Source: DASUSH01 sp050996575 (lineage in GTDB: Bacteria > Actinomycetota > Thermoleophilia > Solirubrobacterales > 70-9). From it: 7,370 nt of DNA. This document shows positions 1-5,668 of the stretch, piece by piece. The DNA lies in contig JBPCRS010000150.1 in NCBI GenBank assembly GCA_050996575.1, forward strand, positions 1-7,370, in the 5' to 3' direction. Below the pieces are notes generated by a model. That model made no database searches and had not been told where the DNA came from. It saw only the letters and a program-made list of their open reading frames with translations. Made by a program: the position numbers and the translations under genes. The stretch's first letter is position 1, and every line of letters starts with the position of its first letter.

Positions 1-160
1 TGCCCGAGGGGGTTACGCGGAAGATCGCTCCGGAGCCGGCGGGCCCGGCGTTGGGATCGACGATGTAGGCGTCCCCGACCCGTCCCAGCGCCTGTCCCGG
101 CACCGCGCATGCCAGAACGAGGACCGCCCCCACAAGTCCCCCTCGCACCGCCCAGCGCAT
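1..160 (-). CDS. Exported protein, N-terminal part only (possible NHL/beta-propeller-like protein)
   Basis: Reading the complement from the ATG at 160-158 gives 53 codons without a stop, running off the left edge. Residues 1-25 look like an export signal: Arg at positions 2 and 6, a hydrophobic core (about residues 8-20), then a Pro-Gly-Gln-Ala-Leu-Gly stretch that could be a signal peptidase I site. Cys18 follows Val-Leu-Ala, so a poor lipobox is also possible. The mature part (about residue 27 on) reads GDAYIVDPNAGPAGSGAIFR and continues VTPSG. This resembles the first blade of secreted NHL/SMP-30-like beta-propeller proteins (DPxxG...GAIFRV pattern), but one partial blade cannot settle the family. 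No Shine-Dalgarno is visible; a TAGAAT box lies 8 nt upstream, so the message may be leaderless. The gene is divergent from everything to its right. The CDS call is fairly firm; the function is tentative. Confidence 0.6.
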   Translation of the reverse strand, partial: MRWAVRGGLVGAVLVLACAVPGQALGRVGDAYIVDPNAGPAGSGAIFRVTPSG

Positions 161-168
161 ACCGCCGG

Positions 169-174
169 ATTCTA
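169..174 (-). promoter_or_regulatory. Candidate -10 box (TAGAAT) of the leftward exported-protein gene
   Basis: On the minus strand TAGAAT, one mismatch from TATAAT, ends 8 nt before the ATG at 160. No ribosome-binding sequence lies between them. A TAnnnT box 6-10 nt before a start codon is the known layout of leaderless genes in actinobacteria. I see no convincing -35 hexamer 16-18 nt further upstream. Confidence 0.45.
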
Positions 175-216
175 TCTCACGGTGGAAACCGCCGCCGGCG
201 GGGCCAGGAGCGTCGT

Positions 217-286
217 CTAAACTCGCCGCACTCATGCGCGCCGCCGATGCTCTCTGCGAAGCTCTCAAGGCCGAGGGCGTGAAGCA
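217..286 (+). repeat. Left copy of a 70-nt imperfect direct repeat: duplicated promoter and start of ilvB
   Basis: This segment matches 1974-2043 without gaps at 63 of 70 positions; the offset is exactly 1757. It holds TAAACT (218-223), the same 10-nt spacing to ATG at 234, and the first 17 codons plus two bases of codon 18 of ilvB. Differences lie at 227, 230 and 232 (before the ATG) and at 251, 254, 263 and 284 (coding). All four coding differences are third-position and synonymous: GCT/GCA, CTC/CTA, GCT/GCC, AAG/AAA. Similarity stops abruptly at both ends (216 and 287). That pattern suggests the segment was once a working ilvB start, or came from an orthologous ilvB allele, rather than being random similarity. 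Confidence 0.9.
218..223 (+). promoter_or_regulatory. Candidate -10 box (TAAACT) in the left repeat copy
   Basis: TAAACT sits 10 nt before the ATG at 234, as in the intact ilvB copy. If active, it would transcribe the ilvB-fragment frame and the coupled tetR gene. The sequence 17 nt upstream (195-200, CCGGCG) is a poor -35 match, so activity is uncertain. Confidence 0.35.
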
Positions 287-383
287 GCGCGTTATCGAGG
301 GCGCGATCCTGCCTCGCACCCGCTGGAAGCCGGGCGAGCTCGAGGGAGCCGGTCTCGCCGCGCCTGAGAGCACCGGGACGTGA
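234..383 (+). pseudogene. Truncated ilvB 5' fragment fused in frame to an unrelated tail (49 codons)
   Basis: The ATG at 234 opens a 49-residue frame ending at TGA 381-383. Residues 1-18 (MRAADALCEALKAEGVKQ) equal the IlvB N-terminus except for the last residue (His in IlvB). From residue 19 the sequence (RVIEGAILPRTRWKPGELEG, then AGLAAPESTGT) has nothing to do with acetolactate synthase: the GIPGG segment and catalytic glutamate are absent. The frame overlaps the tetR start by 4 nt (GTGA at 380-383), so its translation could couple to tetR. I interpret it as an ilvB remnant created by rearrangement. It could still be translated, and the in-frame run through the junction to a coupled stop is noteworthy, but a fusion stays in frame by chance one time in three. 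I do not recognise the tail. No enzymatic function is expected. Confidence 0.6.
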
Positions 384-1009
384 GCGCGGCCACCGCCGCC
401 CAGCCCGGCGGCACCGGGGTCGCGAGCTCGGATCGCGGCGCCGAGCGCCGCTCCGCGATCCTCGGGGCCACGGTTCGGGTGCTCGGCTCTCGCGGCCTCG
501 GCGCGGTCACCCATCGCGCCGTCGCCGAAGAGGCCGGCGTGCCGCTCGCCGCGACCACCTACTACTTCTGCTCGAAGGACGAGCTCCTCGTTGAGGCCCT
601 GAAGCTGCTCGCCGGCGAGCAGATGGCCCGACTCGGGCAGCGTGCCGACGAGCTCGATCCGGAGCAGTTCCGCTCCCCCGAGCGGCTCGCCGAGGCGATG
701 ACCGAGATCCTGATTCCCAGCACCGAGGGCGAGCGCGAGTCGCTTCTCGCCAGCTACGAGGTTTACCTAGAGGCCGCCCGGCGGCCGGCGCTGCGAGCGA
801 CGGCCGCGCATTGGATCGGTGCCTTCAACGAGCTCGCGGCGAACGTCCTCGCCAAGGCCGGCGCCGCCGACCCCGAGCGCCAAGCGCCGCTCCTGGTCGC
901 CGCGCTCGACGGGATCCTGATCCACCAGATGGCTACCGGCGAGGGACCCGGCGAGCACGAGGACGAGCGCCGCCGAATCGAGCGCCTGATCGTGGCGCTC
1001 ACGCGGTAG
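380..1009 (+). CDS. TetR/AcrR-family transcriptional regulator
   Basis: A 209-residue protein, the normal length for TetR repressors: dimers that release DNA when a small ligand binds the C-terminal domain. The N-terminal DNA-binding domain spans about residues 22-72. The first helix begins ERRSAILGATVRVLG, and the HTH covers THRAVAEEAGVPLAATTYYF (44-63), followed by the family hallmark SKDELL (65-70). The C-terminal part (about 80-205) is helical and acidic and gives no clue to the ligand. The GTG at 380 is chosen because an in-frame stop lies at 365-367 and the next possible starts fall inside the HTH. The start overlaps the stop of the short ilvB-fragment frame (GTGA), and a GAGAG at 366-370 could be a weak Shine-Dalgarno. 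It lies 56 bp upstream of the DUF559 gene on the same strand. The target is unknown; self-regulation or control of that neighbour is only a guess. Confidence 0.9.
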   Translation: MSAATAAQPGGTGVASSDRGAERRSAILGATVRVLGSRGLGAVTHRAVAEEAGVPLAATTYYFCSKDELLVEALKLLAGEQMARLGQRADELDPEQFRSPERLAEAMTEILIPSTEGERESLLASYEVYLEAARRPALRATAAHWIGAFNELAANVLAKAGAADPERQAPLLVAALDGILIHQMATGEGPGEHEDERRRIERLIVALTR

Positions 1010-1065
1010 CCAGCGCACGGTCTAAAGGGGGGCGATTCGGTAGCGCTCGCTGACTTTGGTACTCG

Positions 1066-1977
1066 ATGGGGTACTCAATTCAGCAAGCGCGGCTTTTCTG
1101 GGCGCTGGTGAGGCACCAGCATGGGGTGATTGCTCGGTGGCAGCTGATCGGGCTCGGGATGCATGAGCAGGCGATCAAGCGCAGGATCGCGAACGGAAGG
1201 CTCTATCGGATCCACTACGGCGTCTACGCGGTCGGGCGTCCTGAGCTAACGCGGTTCGGAGAGTGGATGGCAGCTGTGCTCGCCTGTGGCCCTGGCGCTT
1301 TGCTCAGCCACGAATCGGCGGCGATGCTTCTCGGCATGCTGCCGTTCCGTCCGGGACGGATTCACGTCACCTGCAGGTCCGGCTCCGATCGCCGGATCCC
1401 AGGCCTCGTCGTCCATCGGCGCCCGAGCGTCAACTCCGACGAGATCGGCACCTGCCGCCATATCCCCCTCACAAGCCCAACGCGCACACTCATCGACCTC
1501 GCCACTTGCCTCCCGGCCCGCCACCTCGAAGCCGCCGTCAACGATGCCGACAAACTCGACCTGATTGACCCGGAGAGCTTGCGCGAGGCGCTCGAGGATC
1601 ACGCCGGCGAACCCGGCGTCCGCGCCCTCCGCAAGCTCCTCGACCGCGACACCTTCCGGCTCACCGACTCCGAGCTCGAACGCCGCTTCATGCGGATCGT
1701 CCGCGCCGCCGGCCTGCCGCTCCCCGATACCCAGGTCCGCCACGAGCGCGGCCGCACAGACTTCACCTGGACGGAGCTCGGGCTCGTCGTCGAGACGGAC
1801 GGCCTTCGCTACCACCGCACGCCGAGCACACAGGCCGAGGACAACCGCCGGATGCAAGCCCATGTCGCCGCGGGAAGGACCGCAATCCGGTTCAGCCATT
1901 ACGAGGTTCGCCACGAGGCTCGGCGCATCTCGACCACGCTCGGCAAGCTCGTCGACCGGCTCATCCCTGCCCACTAA
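1066..1977 (+). CDS. AbiEi-like winged-helix / DUF559 (PD-(D/E)XK-like) domain protein
   Basis: 303 residues in two parts. Residues about 7-55 form a winged-helix segment like the N-terminal domain of type IV AbiEi antitoxins (LVRHQHGVIARWQL... RRIANGRLYRIHYGVYAV). Residues about 60-190 match the middle region usual in this architecture (LSHESAAMLLG, LTSPTRTLIDLA). Residues about 198-300 are a DUF559 domain related to Vsr-type endonucleases: E203/E205 in SELERRF, D232 in RTDF, E243 and D245 in VVETDG, then H250. These are positions expected for a PD-(D/E)XK metal site, so the nuclease fold looks intact; activity is unproven. No AbiEii-type toxin gene is adjacent, so it is not a standard toxin-antitoxin pair. 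The ATG at 1066 gives a full N-terminus; no Shine-Dalgarno is seen. Its stop codon (TAA 1975-1977) lies in the right direct-repeat copy and in the ilvB -10 box. Base composition shifts inside the gene: two sampled 60-nt blocks near the 5' end are 63-65% GC, one in the 3' part is about 77%. Confidence 0.85.
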   Translation: MGYSIQQARLFWALVRHQHGVIARWQLIGLGMHEQAIKRRIANGRLYRIHYGVYAVGRPELTRFGEWMAAVLACGPGALLSHESAAMLLGMLPFRPGRIHVTCRSGSDRRIPGLVVHRRPSVNSDEIGTCRHIPLTSPTRTLIDLATCLPARHLEAAVNDADKLDLIDPESLREALEDHAGEPGVRALRKLLDRDTFRLTDSELERRFMRIVRAAGLPLPDTQVRHERGRTDFTWTELGLVVETDGLRYHRTPSTQAEDNRRMQAHVAAGRTAIRFSHYEVRHEARRISTTLGKLVDRLIPAH

Positions 1978-2043
1978 ACTCGCTGCTCCCATGCGCGCCG
2001 CCGATGCACTATGCGAAGCCCTCAAGGCCGAGGGCGTGAAACA
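1974..2043 (+). repeat. Right copy of the 70-nt imperfect direct repeat, at the intact ilvB start
   Basis: Partner of 217-286 (63 of 70 positions identical, no gaps). It begins at the C just before the TAA stop of the DUF559 gene and ends in codon 18 of ilvB (His). The unit from one copy to the next is 1757 bp and carries the ilvB fragment, tetR and the DUF559 gene. Recombination between the copies would delete that unit and restore a single ilvB start next to the leftward exported-protein gene. Confidence 0.9.
1975..1980 (+). promoter_or_regulatory. Candidate ilvB -10 box (TAAACT), overlapping the upstream stop codon
   Basis: TAAACT fits the TAnnnT consensus and ends 10 nt before the ATG at 1991. 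The 10 nt between (CGCTGCTCCC) contain no Shine-Dalgarno, so ilvB may be leaderless or nearly so. With a 17-nt spacer, TCGACC (1952-1957) matches four of six bases of TTGACA. The box reuses the TAA stop of the DUF559 gene and is conserved in the left repeat copy, which supports a real function. Confidence 0.5.
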
Positions 2044-3670
2044 CGTCTTCGGGATCCCCGGGGGCGCCAACCTTCCTACGTACGACGCGCTTTACGACGC
2101 CGACATCACCCACATCCAGGTCCGCCACGAGCAGGGCGGCGGCCACGCTGCGGAGGGTTACGCGAAGGCCTCGGGCCGGGTCGGCGTTGCGCTCGCGACC
2201 TCGGGACCGGGCGCGACCAACCTGGTCACCGCGATCGCCGACGCTCACCTCGACTCCGTGCCGACCGTCTTCGTCACCGGCCAGGTCCGCACCGACCTGA
2301 TCGGCACCGACGGCTTCCAGGAGGCCGACGTCACCGGGATCACTTTGCCCATCGTCAAGCACTCCTTCCTCGTCCAGGACCCACGCCAGATACCCGAGTA
2401 CATCCATCAGGCCTTCCACGTCGCCTCTACCGGACGGCCCGGCCCGGTGCTCGTCGACGTCCCCCAGGACCTTTCGCGTGCCGACATCGATTACGAGCCC
2501 GCTACCGGCGAGCCCGACCTGCCCGGCTACCAGCCGACGACGCACGGCAACATCAAGCAGATCCGGCTCGCCGCGAAGGCGCTCGCCAATGCCAAGCGGC
2601 CCGTGATCTACGCCGGCGGCGGCGTCGTCAACGCCAACGCCTCGAACGAGCTGCGCGAGCTGGCCGCGGTCGACGGGCTGCCGGTGACCTGCACGGTGAT
2701 GGGCCTCGGCGCCTTCCCGGCCCCGCACGAGCAATGGCTCGGCATGCTCGGCATGCACGGCACCAGGGCGGCGAACTGGTCGATGGACCAGGCCGACCTG
2801 ATCCTCTGCATCGGCGCCCGCTTCGACGACCGGATCACCGGCAAGCTCTCCGAGTTTGCCCCGCGCGCCAAGTTCATCCACATCGACGTCGACCCGGCTG
2901 AGATCTCGAAGAATGTGCCCGCGCACATCCCGATCGTCGGCGACGTCAAGGACGTGCTGCCGAAGCTGGTCGGCGAGTACCAGGGCCTCAGTCCGGACCC
3001 CGGCCGGATGGCCGACTGGTGGAAGCAGATCAACGAGTGGCGCGAGAACTACCCGCTCGGCTACGAGGACTCCGCCGACTCCGAGATCAAGCCGCAGCAC
3101 ATGGTCGAGTCGATGTACCGGGCGACCGATGTCGAGGCGATCATCGCCTCCGACGTCGGCCAGCACCAGATGTGGGCGGCGCAGTACTACCACTTCCCCG
3201 AGCCACGCCGATGGATCAACTCCGGCGGCCTCGGGACGATGGGCTTCGGCCTGCCGGCGGCGATCGGCGCCAAGGTCGCCTGCCCCGACCAGACCGTCGT
3301 CTGCCTCGCCGGTGACGGCTCGCTGATCATGAACGTGCAGGAGATGGCGACGGCAGCGGTCCACGACATCCCGGTCAAGGTCTTTCTGATGAACAACGGT
3401 TATATGGGCATGGTCCGCCAGTGGCAGGAGCTGTTCTGGGACAAGCGCTACAGCTCGGTCGAGATGGGGCCGAGCCCGGACTGGGTGAAGCTCGTCGAGT
3501 CGTTCGGCTGGACCGGCGGCCTGGTCACGGACAAGGCCGAGGTCGAGGGGGCGATGCGCGACGCGCTCGCCGCCGAGGGCCCGGTCCTGCTCGACGTCCG
3601 AGTGACACCGGAAGAGAACTGCTACCCGATGATCCCGGCCGGCGCCGCCGCCCGGGACATGGTCGGCTGA
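1991..3670 (+). CDS. ilvB: Acetolactate synthase large (catalytic) subunit
   Basis: A 559-residue cytoplasmic enzyme that decarboxylates pyruvate and joins it to a second pyruvate (valine/leucine route) or 2-oxobutyrate (isoleucine route), using ThDP, Mg2+ and FAD. The PYR domain covers about 1-165 with FGIPGG (20-25) and the catalytic Glu47 in RHEQGG. The middle FAD-associated domain covers about 190-325 with RFDDR at 277-281. The ThDP-binding domain covers about 370-540: GDGS from 441, then NN at 468-469, giving the classic GD-x(~26)-NN motif. Trp478 in RQWQE is at the herbicide-sensitivity position. Length and all hallmark residues are normal. ATG 1991 gives the usual N-terminus; the frame is open further upstream, but that stretch is the shadow of the DUF559 gene in another frame. 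ilvB overlaps ilvN by 1 nt (TGATG). Confidence is high; other ThDP carboligases are unlikely given the adjacent ilvN. Confidence 0.98.
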   Translation: MRAADALCEALKAEGVKHVFGIPGGANLPTYDALYDADITHIQVRHEQGGGHAAEGYAKASGRVGVALATSGPGATNLVTAIADAHLDSVPTVFVTGQVRTDLIGTDGFQEADVTGITLPIVKHSFLVQDPRQIPEYIHQAFHVASTGRPGPVLVDVPQDLSRADIDYEPATGEPDLPGYQPTTHGNIKQIRLAAKALANAKRPVIYAGGGVVNANASNELRELAAVDGLPVTCTVMGLGAFPAPHEQWLGMLGMHGTRAANWSMDQADLILCIGARFDDRITGKLSEFAPRAKFIHIDVDPAEISKNVPAHIPIVGDVKDVLPKLVGEYQGLSPDPGRMADWWKQINEWRENYPLGYEDSADSEIKPQHMVESMYRATDVEAIIASDVGQHQMWAAQYYHFPEPRRWINSGGLGTMGFGLPAAIGAKVACPDQTVVCLAGDGSLIMNVQEMATAAVHDIPVKVFLMNNGYMGMVRQWQELFWDKRYSSVEMGPSPDWVKLVESFGWTGGLVTDKAEVEGAMRDALAAEGPVLLDVRVTPEENCYPMIPAGAAARDMVG

Positions 3671-4221
3671 TGGAAGCCGGAACCCCGGATCTGGTTCGCC
3701 TCGAGGACCTCCAGGTCGGCTCGCGGTTGACCGGGCGTAAGCACATCCTCTCGCTATTGGTCGAGAACCGGCCCGGCGTTCTGGCCCGGATCGCCGGCCT
3801 GTTCAGTCGTCGAGCATTCAATATCGAGACGCTCACCGTCGGCCCGACCGACGACCCGAACATCTCGCGGATCACGCTCACCGTCGACGGTGCCGTTCAC
3901 CCGATCGACCAGGTGACCAAGCAGCTGCACAAGCTCGTCAACGTGATCAAGATCCGCGACATGGAGCCCGAGGCCACGATCGCCCGTGAGATGGCTCTGT
4001 TCAAGATCACCGCCTCGGTCGAGTCGCGCGGCGAGATCATGCAGTTCGCCGAGATCTTCCGCGCCAAGATCGTCGAGGTCTCACGGCGCACGCTTACCGT
4101 CGAGATCACCGGAACGCAGGAGAAGATCGACGCCTTCGAGAAGATGATCCGGCCGCACGGCCTGGTCGAGATGGCGCGCACCTGCGAGGTCGCCATCGGC
4201 CGCGCCCGCCCCGAGGCGTAA
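3670..4221 (+). CDS. ilvN: Acetolactate synthase small (regulatory) subunit
   Basis: A 183-residue partner of IlvB that activates the catalytic subunit and usually confers feedback inhibition by valine. An ACT domain occupies about residues 24-98 (ILSLLVENRPGVLARIAGLF at 26-45, then NIETLTVGPTDDPNISRITL nearby). Asn33 and Gly36 align with Asn11 and Gly14 of E. coli IlvH, which shape the valine site, so the allosteric site appears intact. The C-terminal ALS small-subunit domain runs from about 105 to 178 (REMALFKI, FRAKIVEVS, MIRPHGLVEMART). Start codon ATG 3670 shares one base with the ilvB stop (TGATG), implying translational coupling. This start gives about 22 residues before the point where short family members begin (MEAGTPDLVRLEDLQVGSRL onward). 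No ATG or GTG closer to the ACT domain was seen; a TTG near 3724 is possible but has no support. ilvC, the usual next gene, is not here; menF follows 21 bp later. Confidence 0.97.
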   Translation: MEAGTPDLVRLEDLQVGSRLTGRKHILSLLVENRPGVLARIAGLFSRRAFNIETLTVGPTDDPNISRITLTVDGAVHPIDQVTKQLHKLVNVIKIRDMEPEATIAREMALFKITASVESRGEIMQFAEIFRAKIVEVSRRTLTVEITGTQEKIDAFEKMIRPHGLVEMARTCEVAIGRARPEA

Positions 4222-4230
4222 CCCGCCGCG

Positions 4231-4236
4231 TACGCT
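4231..4236 (+). promoter_or_regulatory. Candidate menF -10 box (TACGCT)
   Basis: TACGCT (TAnnnT) lies in the 21-bp ilvN-menF gap and ends 6 nt before GTG 4243, the usual leaderless layout. The intervening GAGGGG abuts the start codon, too close to act as a normal Shine-Dalgarno. menF may therefore have its own start of transcription besides read-through from ilvBN. No good -35 is visible. Confidence 0.4.
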
Positions 4237-4242
4237 GAGGGG

Positions 4243-5658
4243 GTGGCCACCCCCGCGGATCCAGCGATCGAGACCGCTGACGCGATCTCGCGGCTGAGGG
4301 CGCTCGCCGGTGAGTCCGGCGGGCATCGTCGCCTGCTCAGCGTCACCGTCGATCTGATCCCGGGGGGTCTCGATCCGGTCGCCGCCGTCTTCGCCTCTCG
4401 GCTCGCCTCCGATCGCTGGTTTTGCTGGGAGCAGCCCGAGGCCGAGTTTGCGCTTGCCGGGGTCGGCAGCGCTTTCGAGGCGGTCTCGCGCGGGCCGCGC
4501 CGCTTCGCCGACGTTGCCGGGGAGTGCGCCGAGGTCGCCCGCGGCCGGATCGCCGACGAGCCCGGCGATCTGCCGAGTGGGGCGGGGCCTGTCTGGGTCG
4601 GCGGCTTTGCCTTCTCCGCCGACGGTGGCGGAGCCTCGCACTGGTCCTCGTTCCCGCCCGCGCTCCTCGTCCTACCCGAGCTCGCGCTCGTCAGGGACCG
4701 CGAACGGCTGCTTGCAACGATCTCGATCGTCACCGGGCCCGGCGCCGAGGTCGACCGCACCCTCGAACGGATCGGCTCGCGCCTCGCCGCGCTCGGCGGA
4801 CACGAGCTGCCGATGTTCGACCCGCACCCGACCGGGGAGGTGGCGATTCGCTCGACCCGGCCCGCGGAACACTTCGAGTCCGCCGTCGCCGCGGCTCGCG
4901 ACCGGATCCGTGCCGGTGCGTTCAAGAAGGTGGTCCTGGCCCGCGAGGTTGTCGTCGAGGCACCGTCGGCCCATGATCCCGCCGCTCTTCACGGTGCCCT
5001 GCGAGAGCTCTTCCCTGCCTGCTTCTGCTTTTGCGTGGGCTCGTCCGAGGGCGCGTTCTGTGGTGCCAGCCCGGAACTGTTGGTGCGCCGCCGCGGAGCC
5101 GGCGCGATGACGGTGGCGCTGGCAGGGTCAGCGAGGCGAAGTGCCGACCCCTCGGTCGACGACCACCTCGGTGAGCAGCTCCTGCGCTCGGCGAAGGAGC
5201 GGTCCGAGCACGAGATCGTCGCAAAGCGAATCGAGCGCACTTTGCGCCCGCACGCCGTCTGGGTCGAGGCCGCCGCCGAGCCCGGGTTGGTCAAGGTCGC
5301 GAACATCCAGCACATGGCGACTCCGATTCGCGCCCAGCTCGCCGAGCCGCGCTCGGCGATCGAACTCGCCGCGTTGCTCCATCCGACGCCGGCGGTCGGC
5401 GGCGAGCCCGCCGAGCAAGCGCTTCGGGCGATGCCCGAGCTCGAGCAGATGGACCGCGGCTGGTACGCCGGGCCGGTCGGTTGGACCGACGCCGCCGAGG
5501 ATGGCGAGTTCTGCGTCGCCCTGCGCAGCGGCCTGCTGCGCGACCGCCACGCGCACCTCTATGCCGGCGCCGGGATCGTCGCCGATTCCGATCCCGCCGC
5601 CGAGCTCGCCGAGACCGAGGTCAAGCTCGGGGCGCTGATGCCGTTGCTCGCCGGCTGA
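4243..5658 (+). CDS. menF: Isochorismate synthase (menaquinone pathway)
   Basis: A 471-residue member of the chorismate-utilising MenF/EntC/anthranilate synthase I family. It converts chorismate to isochorismate with Mg2+, the entry to menaquinone synthesis. The catalytic domain fills about residues 200-470. Lys229 in KKVVLARE is the expected general base and Glu278 in GASPELL the general acid (49 residues apart, as in this family). ALAGSARR follows; Glu324 in ERSEHEIV and Glu459 in ETEVK are the likely Mg2+ ligands. TPAVGG, DRGWYAGPVGW and GAGIVADSDP are typical of isochorismate synthases. The N-terminal 200 residues are less conserved, as usual. Start GTG 4243 fits the preceding TACGCT box and the gap after ilvN. 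The convergent menD two genes away favours MenF over siderophore isochorismate or salicylate synthases. The stop codon lies in a palindrome shared with the STAS gene. Confidence 0.95.
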   Translation: MATPADPAIETADAISRLRALAGESGGHRRLLSVTVDLIPGGLDPVAAVFASRLASDRWFCWEQPEAEFALAGVGSAFEAVSRGPRRFADVAGECAEVARGRIADEPGDLPSGAGPVWVGGFAFSADGGGASHWSSFPPALLVLPELALVRDRERLLATISIVTGPGAEVDRTLERIGSRLAALGGHELPMFDPHPTGEVAIRSTRPAEHFESAVAAARDRIRAGAFKKVVLAREVVVEAPSAHDPAALHGALRELFPACFCFCVGSSEGAFCGASPELLVRRRGAGAMTVALAGSARRSADPSVDDHLGEQLLRSAKERSEHEIVAKRIERTLRPHAVWVEAAAEPGLVKVANIQHMATPIRAQLAEPRSAIELAALLHPTPAVGGEPAEQALRAMPELEQMDRGWYAGPVGWTDAAEDGEFCVALRSGLLRDRHAHLYAGAGIVADSDPAAELAETEVKLGALMPLLAG

Positions 5659-5668
5659 CCGCGGTCAG
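5655..5668. other. 14-bp perfect palindrome spanning both convergent stop codons
   Basis: CTGACCGCGGTCAG is its own reverse complement. It contains the TGA stop of menF (5656-5658) and, on the other strand, the TGA stop of the STAS gene (5667-5665), so the two stops are placed symmetrically. As RNA it could form a 5-bp stem with a CGCG loop on either strand. No T-run follows on either side, so it is at best a weak bidirectional terminator. Confidence 0.5.

Noticed and set aside
234..286. The short frame before tetR as an amino-acid attenuator leader peptide for ilvB
   Set aside because: It lacks runs of Leu, Val or Ile codons, no terminator/antiterminator hairpins are evident, and it lies 1.7 kb from ilvB with two genes between.
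282..350. The unrelated tail of the chimeric frame as a GntR-type regulator remnant (QRVIEGAILPRTRWKPGEL loosely recalls that family's N-terminus)
   Set aside because: The match is short, the characteristic Pro-Gly and the helix-turn-helix that should follow are missing, and the similarity could be chance.
1565..1990. Extending ilvB upstream in frame by 142 residues
   Set aside because: The ATG at 1991 gives the normal IlvB N-terminus. The upstream stretch is low-complexity Ser/Arg/Ala-rich translation and lies over the well-supported DUF559 gene in another frame.
2009..3364. A 451-codon open frame antisense to ilvB (and a 274-codon one antisense to 1246-2070)
   Set aside because: Long antisense frames are expected in GC-rich coding DNA. 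The translations show no recognisable domain and the sense strand encodes clearly conserved proteins.
3421..3669. An earlier start for ilvN inside ilvB
   Set aside because: It would add 83 residues of Arg/Gly-rich sequence with no IlvN similarity; the TGATG overlap at 3668-3672 marks a more natural start.
4243..5658. menF as a siderophore isochorismate/salicylate synthase or anthranilate synthase component I
   Set aside because: The motifs fit isochorismate synthase, menD is next door, and no siderophore or tryptophan genes are present.
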